From contig NC_134844.1 in the NCBI RefSeq assembly GCF_965363235.1, forward strand, positions 74,579,497 through 74,643,496: DNA of 64,000 nucleotides. Reading direction: 5' to 3'. The first letter of the stretch is position 1, and every line of letters starts with the position of its first letter. This document shows, one piece after another, positions 59,346 to 64,000 of this stretch. A model generated the notes under the pieces. It saw only the letters and a program-made list of their open reading frames with translations. It was not told where the DNA came from and made no database searches. This DNA comes from Mytilus galloprovincialis (lineage: Eukaryota > Mollusca > Bivalvia > Mytilida > Mytilidae). Position numbers and translations under genes: made by a program.

Positions 59346-60094
59346 GTATGATAAACTTATATTTTTTACAGTTTTCATTTCTTGTTAAATTGTCTGGGTT
59401 GTACCGTTTGGTGGATACCTAAATGTGTACCGAAACACAAATTGAACTGGGGTGCTCGGGATGGTTTAATAGGGCCTGTTTCACATATGATACCCGTCAT
59501 GTTGCTTATATGAGTATATACCCGGTGATGATTTAATTCTGTAGATCATATTCAAGGAAAAGAAGACGGCGGATTTTCTACGTCCTCACTCAGCCTTTTG
59601 TTCATCACAATCGTCAGTGTTTGAAAATTAGAGGCTGTACTTGCTGTGTTTCATTAGCTTGTAATTGACGCCGACAACATATTTCTTTTTTTTTTAATAT
59701 GATACAATTTGTCAGTTGTTTTATTGATGTATTGTGAATTTGTATTCTAGTATAATACATTCGATCCTACAACTAATGATTGTCACCTACATTGTTAAAA
59801 CTAGTACTGAAAATACATTTTACACTTCAAGACCGCGACAACACAGAAAATACAAGAACCGTAAGACACACACATAAAAGTGTAGGCGTGTACATGGTAA
59901 AGGCCTTTTCTAATTGACCTGAGCATGCAAGCAATGTCAATCTACTAGGATTAGAAAAAGATAACAATTGGTGTATAACAAAGAATATTAGTGTAGTATT
60001 TGAGGTTTTTCTTTTTTTATCTCGTTTTCATATCTTCTAACAATAATGGTTTAGGTGAAATATTTTGTATATTTTCTATTCTTTTGTTTTATAG

Positions 60095-60105
60095 ATACCA
60101 CCTGA
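60095..60105 (+). CDS. Ig-domain protein, alternative last exon A
   Basis: After TTTTGTTTTATAG a phase-1 frame reads D-T-T-stop. Use of this exon would end the protein with a short hydrophilic tail, giving a secreted form. Too short for independent support; listed because the acceptor is good and the phase fits. Confidence 0.3.
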
Positions 60106-60280
60106 AATATGGTACAAAAATGAAAAATCGAACACGATATTATCATAATGCTTTACTTGTATTATGAATCCTTGTATTGATTTTAGCTAAGCACTTACAC
60201 AGTTATTTCAGTCATCCACTATCATATACACTTCTAATGTACCTGTATTTATTTACATACATGCATATCTTTTATTTCAG

Positions 60281-60342
60281 AGTTTGCACCCTTAACATTT
60301 GTTATGTGCATATTCGGCATGAACTTGCTGAAACAACTTTAA
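60281..60342 (+). CDS. Ig-domain protein, alternative last exon B (hydrophobic tail)
   Basis: After TCTTTTATTTCAG a phase-1 frame reads EFAPLTFVMCIFGMNLLKQL and a TAA stop (60340-60342). The hydrophobic stretch LTFVMCIFGMNLL after a small-residue linker (STNAGNN) resembles a GPI-anchor signal or a short membrane tail. A polyadenylation signal AATAAA lies at 60736-60741. Splice choice between this exon and the one at 60095 would give membrane-attached and secreted forms; this is inference. Confidence 0.45.
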
Positions 60343-60735
60343 AGAATCCAGCTCGTTGTGTCGTGTACATGCCATTTATTGTGTTGGTAGCAACAGACAT
60401 GAATTAAGACAGTTATAATGCAAATTGTCTTTAAAGACTGCATAAGTAAAAGTAACAATTGACGCTAAAGAACATTTAACATTTTGTTAAAATGTATTGA
60501 ATTATTATTAATATGTATTGTGGATTAACAAGTACTAATTTTACCACTGGTATGTTATATACTAACATTAACGAAGATAAGGCACCGGTACTTTGTGTAT
60601 CTCTAACAAATGTAAAATTCAAAATCAAATTGTTATCGTACATTAAAATTATGTATTGCTATTATTATAATTGCTTATATCAATTTGCAACTTTCCTTAT
60701 CAGATCCCTATAAACTCGTAGTCCCATATTTTGGC

Positions 60736-60741
60736 AATAAA
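60736..60741 (+). terminator. Possible polyadenylation signal of the Ig gene
   Basis: AATAAA about 400 bases past the hydrophobic-tail exon and the first good canonical signal downstream of it in the plus orientation. Confidence 0.4.
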
Positions 60742-60796
60742 AACGTATGTGTAAAGGTTTATGACATTGCACTGTCATGTTTCCTTTTCATTAAAA

Positions 60797-60905
60797 AAAA
60801 AGATGTAGTTTGATTGTCAATGAGACAACTCTTCACAAGAGAAAAAATGACACAGACATTAACAATTATAGGTCACCGTACGTACGACCTTCAAATATGA
60901 GTCAA
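60797..60905 (+). repeat. Family B repeat head
   Basis: Contains AAAAAAGATGTAGTTTGATT, GTCAATGAGACAACTCTTCA, ATGACACAGACATTAACAAT and TATAGGTCACCGTACGTACG, the first ~110 bases of family B. Confidence 0.75.
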
Positions 60906-61850
60906 GTCAATGTGTACTCTGCTCACTGACTCATTGCGAATACGCATTCCGATATCTAAATAACTTTCAGAGTTGGTAAGTTATGCATTTTGCTGGTATC
61001 TATATACATGCAGCTAAATGCAATAAAGGGAGAGTTCCAGATCTAATAACTTGCCTCGCATTTACACATCTTTTTAGCTAACCTAGCCCAAAGAGCCAAG
61101 TAATCTTTCTTATCGTCCGTCTTCGTTTATTGACTGTAACACAAATCGTGTCCTCTGAATCTACGGGGCAAAATTCAAAACAAAGTTGGACGCAATACTT
61201 ATTAGGGTTTCTAATTTTTTTTTACATACTGCCTTGATTTCCCCGTTTTTATACTAAAATGGCCAGCATTGCAAAAAAAAAAAAAAATATAAGGGTAAAA
61301 TGATTGCTTTCTTCTATTATTTAAAAAAAAAAGTTAAATTACAGAAACATAACTGTTTATAATGTTGATCTCCCTACCAATTGGCCATACACGTCAATCT
61401 ATCAGTGGTCTTTTTATTTGAAATATTGCCATTCATTTTTATTTCAAATGTAACCATTTTTTTCATATTTACCTATTATCTTTAAAACTATAATCATCAT
61501 CATGATCATAGATAAAAACTTTACATTTAAACATTGATCAGCAAGATAAGTTCTATAATTAAGTCAAGCATCGTCAAAACTGTCAGTCGACTCAGTTTTA
61601 AGGTTATTGCCCTTTGATGACGTTTTTTATTATTCATTTGTATTTGCCTTGTTTGGCTTGGATTCCTGGTGATGGACAAGGCCATTAGTTATTTCTAATT
61701 GGTCTAAATAGATGTTCGAACACCGTATGAGCTAAGGCGTTGGGGTGCTGGGATAGGCTTTGTCAACGTTTTATTGAAATATTTTGGGAGCAGCTAGGGA
61801 CGTTTGTAGGTATTAGGGAGTGCAATGCCATTGGAATTGTTTGGGTATAA
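60906..61850. other. AT-rich spacer
   Basis: No gene or clear repeat is seen. It has poly-A runs near 61273 and 61321. Confidence 0.6.
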
Positions 61851-61851
61851 A

Positions 61852-62290
61852 GCTCATCATAATAGAGAAAAAGCTCATCATATTAGAGACAAGTCTTATC
61901 ATAATAGAAAAAAAACTCATCATATTAAAGAAAAAGCACATCAAAATAGAGAAACAGCTGATTATGACAGAGAAAAGCTCATCATAATAGAGAAAAGTCT
62001 CATCATAATAGAGAAAAGTATCGTCTCATTACAATAGAGAAAACCTCATCATAATAAAGAAAAAGCCCATCATAATAGAGGAAAAGCTCGTCATAATAGA
62101 GAAAAATCTCATCATAATAGAGAAAAGTCTCATTATAATAAAGAAAAACTCATCATAATAAAGAAAAAGACCATCATAATAGAGAAAATGCTCATTATAA
62201 TAGAGAAAATTATCATCATAATAGAGAAAAGCCTTATCATAATAGAGACTATCTCATCATAATAAAGAAAAACCTCATCATAGTAAGGAA
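61852..62290. repeat. ~20-bp minisatellite, CTCATCATAATAGAGAAAA
   Basis: More than twenty imperfect copies of AGCTCATCATAATAGAGAAA stand head to tail with unit lengths of about 18-22 bases. Variants include AATAAAGAAAA and CTTATCATAATAGA. In one frame (61825-62037) it reads as a run of HHNREKA-like and then LIIIEKS-like units, a by-product of the repeat. Confidence 0.95.
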
Positions 62291-63585
62291 TGAAGTACTA
62301 TACGGCAGTTACGGCGTTTCAAAGCAACTTGTTTAGCAGTTGAAATTATATATCATTTACCTTTTTTTGTTAAAGTTAAACCCTGACGGATTGAAATGCT
62401 AACGTAAACTACATAAGGTAATACAATAAATGGAAACAAATATGCTATACATTGCCAAATTGTAGCTTTACTATAAGTAACTTATAAATCTATTTTATTT
62501 TTCCAACTTATATTTTTTATATTTGTTGAGTTCTGAAATGAATACTTTTTCAACAAAAAATTTAAGAATACACAACCCGTTTCTGTAAACGATACCAACT
62601 ACAAATAAAAATTAAAAAAAATAATGTTTACACATTTATATTTTACCTGAGTCTAAATATAAATTCAAAGCTCAAACCTTACAATCATATCCTACCTCAT
62701 GACCTTTCAAATTATGTTACACAATCATAATATCATATCTCAGTAATGTGTTACTGATACATGTATGATTTTTATTTCAAATTATAGTTTTTGTAATATT
62801 TGTCTCTCAAATTGATCAACATCGAGCATCATCATGAAGGTACTACGTAATTCCACCTCCAAACCGTAAACAAAAGAACGATGTGCATAGAAGTAAATTA
62901 TTTTAAGATAATGAATACACTTAGGTACATTCATTAATATGTTTTCAAATAGAGATGACTCGTATGGATATTGATACTGTGTGTATGTTATTTCTTAAAT
63001 GATCAACTCAGGGAACGACCGTTCAACTTCAAGATCAAAAAGGGGGAAAGAGGGGGGGGGGATTAATTATCATGAATTTGTGCATGAAAAAACTATTTTG
63101 AACCTGAATTTGCTGAAACAAATGGGGTCAAGCAGACAACAAAAAAATATCTGAATCCAGATTTTCAAAAAACCTTCATTACAATGTTAAATTTTGAAGA
63201 AAAAAAATAATTCGATTGAACACGTCGAAAAACAAAAAGAAAGTGTTTTCTGACTTAGGTAAACAAAAAAACTTCTCTTTTGAAATTAAATGGTTGCTCC
63301 ATAACTAATTCCACCTTTTTATAAACAATGGTTACCTGTTTAACCAGAGCTGTTAAACTGCATCTACTGATATATCGATACACAATGTATCAATTATTTT
63401 TTGTATAAACACCATTTATACATGATAAAACCACACTATGTCATCCACCTTTAGTTATTGTCTCTAGTTATAATAGTCAAATTGTCTCAATTGTCTGTTA
63501 TCTAACTACTATAGTATAGAAAGTCCAGAGTGCAGGTGTACCACTCAAAATAATGTTTACTTTAAATAGTGACAATTTGATATTG
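62291..63585. other. AT-rich spacer
   Basis: No gene is supported. It holds a G run at 63053-63061 and poly-A tracts. Nothing else is recognised. Confidence 0.6.
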
Positions 63586-63589
63586 AATG

Positions 63590-63930
63590 CGGTAGATAAA
63601 GGCAACAGTAGTATAACGCTGTTTTAAACTCAAAAATTTATGGACAAAAAATCAAAACCGGGGTAACAAACATAAACCGAAGAAAGACGCATTAAATATA
63701 AGAGGAGAGCGACACAACATTCAAATGTAACACACACAGAAACGGACTAAGCATTAGACAAAATCCGATGAGAATACCAAACATAACATCAAAACCAAAT
63801 ACATGAATTTGGGATAGAAATACCGTGACACATCTTATAGTAATGTGAATTTACACTCAAATATAAGAGAAAATAAACGACACAACGGAAACAAAACGTT
63901 AAAACGTAACACACACAGAAACGAACTATA
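63590..63930 (+). repeat. Family F repeat, longest copy
   Basis: Contains AAAGGCAACAGTAGTATAAC, ATCAAAACCGGGGTAACAAA, AACACACACAGAAACGGACT, AATACATGAATTTGGGATAG and a second AACACACACAGAAACGAACT near 63909. The AATATAAGAG and ACACACACAGAAACG words occur twice about 160-200 bases apart, so the element has an internal duplication. A head fragment lies at 18945-19060. No coding capacity; I recall such words as common in mussel DNA. Confidence 0.65.
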
Positions 63931-64000
63931 TAAATATATATAAGTGCCTATAATTTTGTGTTGGTCTTTGTAATGTATCCGGGTTTAGTTTTCTGTAATT

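Noticed and set aside
61825-62037. Repetitive His/Lys/Glu-rich small protein
   Set aside because: It is simply a translation of the minisatellite; the frame drifts with unit length.

Overview
The window looks like a piece of an AT-rich marine bivalve genome, most likely a mussel (Mytilus or a close relative). The evidence is long AT-rich spacers, short phase-1 exons separated by kilobases, a bivalve-style B-box/TRIM gene with a decayed neighbour, a module of the 'short-chain collagen C4-like' kind common in molluscs, and many copies of a few interspersed repeats that I recall as abundant in mussel DNA. The species call is inference; no rRNA or mitochondrial marker is present. I see no bacterial genes, CRISPR arrays or convincing tRNA genes.

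Layout. 0-5 kb: no gene supported. 5-13 kb: repeat-dense; a diverged Penelope-like (PLE) fragment, then a nearly 3-kb PLE copy lying between two inverted ~280-bp repeats. 15.9-21.5 kb: two minus-strand B-box/coiled-coil/beta-propeller genes in tandem, one open (573 aa) and one decayed, with a ~125-bp perfect-looking hairpin beside the decayed one. 22-26 kb: palindrome clusters, a tandem duplication and a PLE tail. 26.0-27.7 kb: a minus-strand multi-pass membrane protein in at least two exons, resembling XK-related proteins. 31.0-33.0 kb: a second, 5'-truncated PLE copy. 33.8-34.8 kb: a 954-bp inverted-repeat element with a TTA duplication, filled with CCGTT words. 37.0-39.5 kb: a plus-strand gene for a secreted C4-like protein. 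42-48 kb: an approximately 3.5-kb tandem duplication carrying a signal-peptide exon. 46.45-60.3 kb: a plus-strand immunoglobulin-superfamily gene whose ~11-kb first intron contains a BEL/Pao LTR retrotransposon. 61.85-62.3 kb: a minisatellite.

The host genes are not an operon; they are independent loci. Three of them (the TRIM-like protein, the C4-like protein and the Ig-domain protein) belong to families that are expanded in bivalves and often linked to immune recognition, but a shared role here is inference. The most interesting host structure is the Ig gene: its first exon has been duplicated upstream, the upstream copy has lost the GT of its donor site, and two alternative last exons would give either a short hydrophilic end or a hydrophobic tail.
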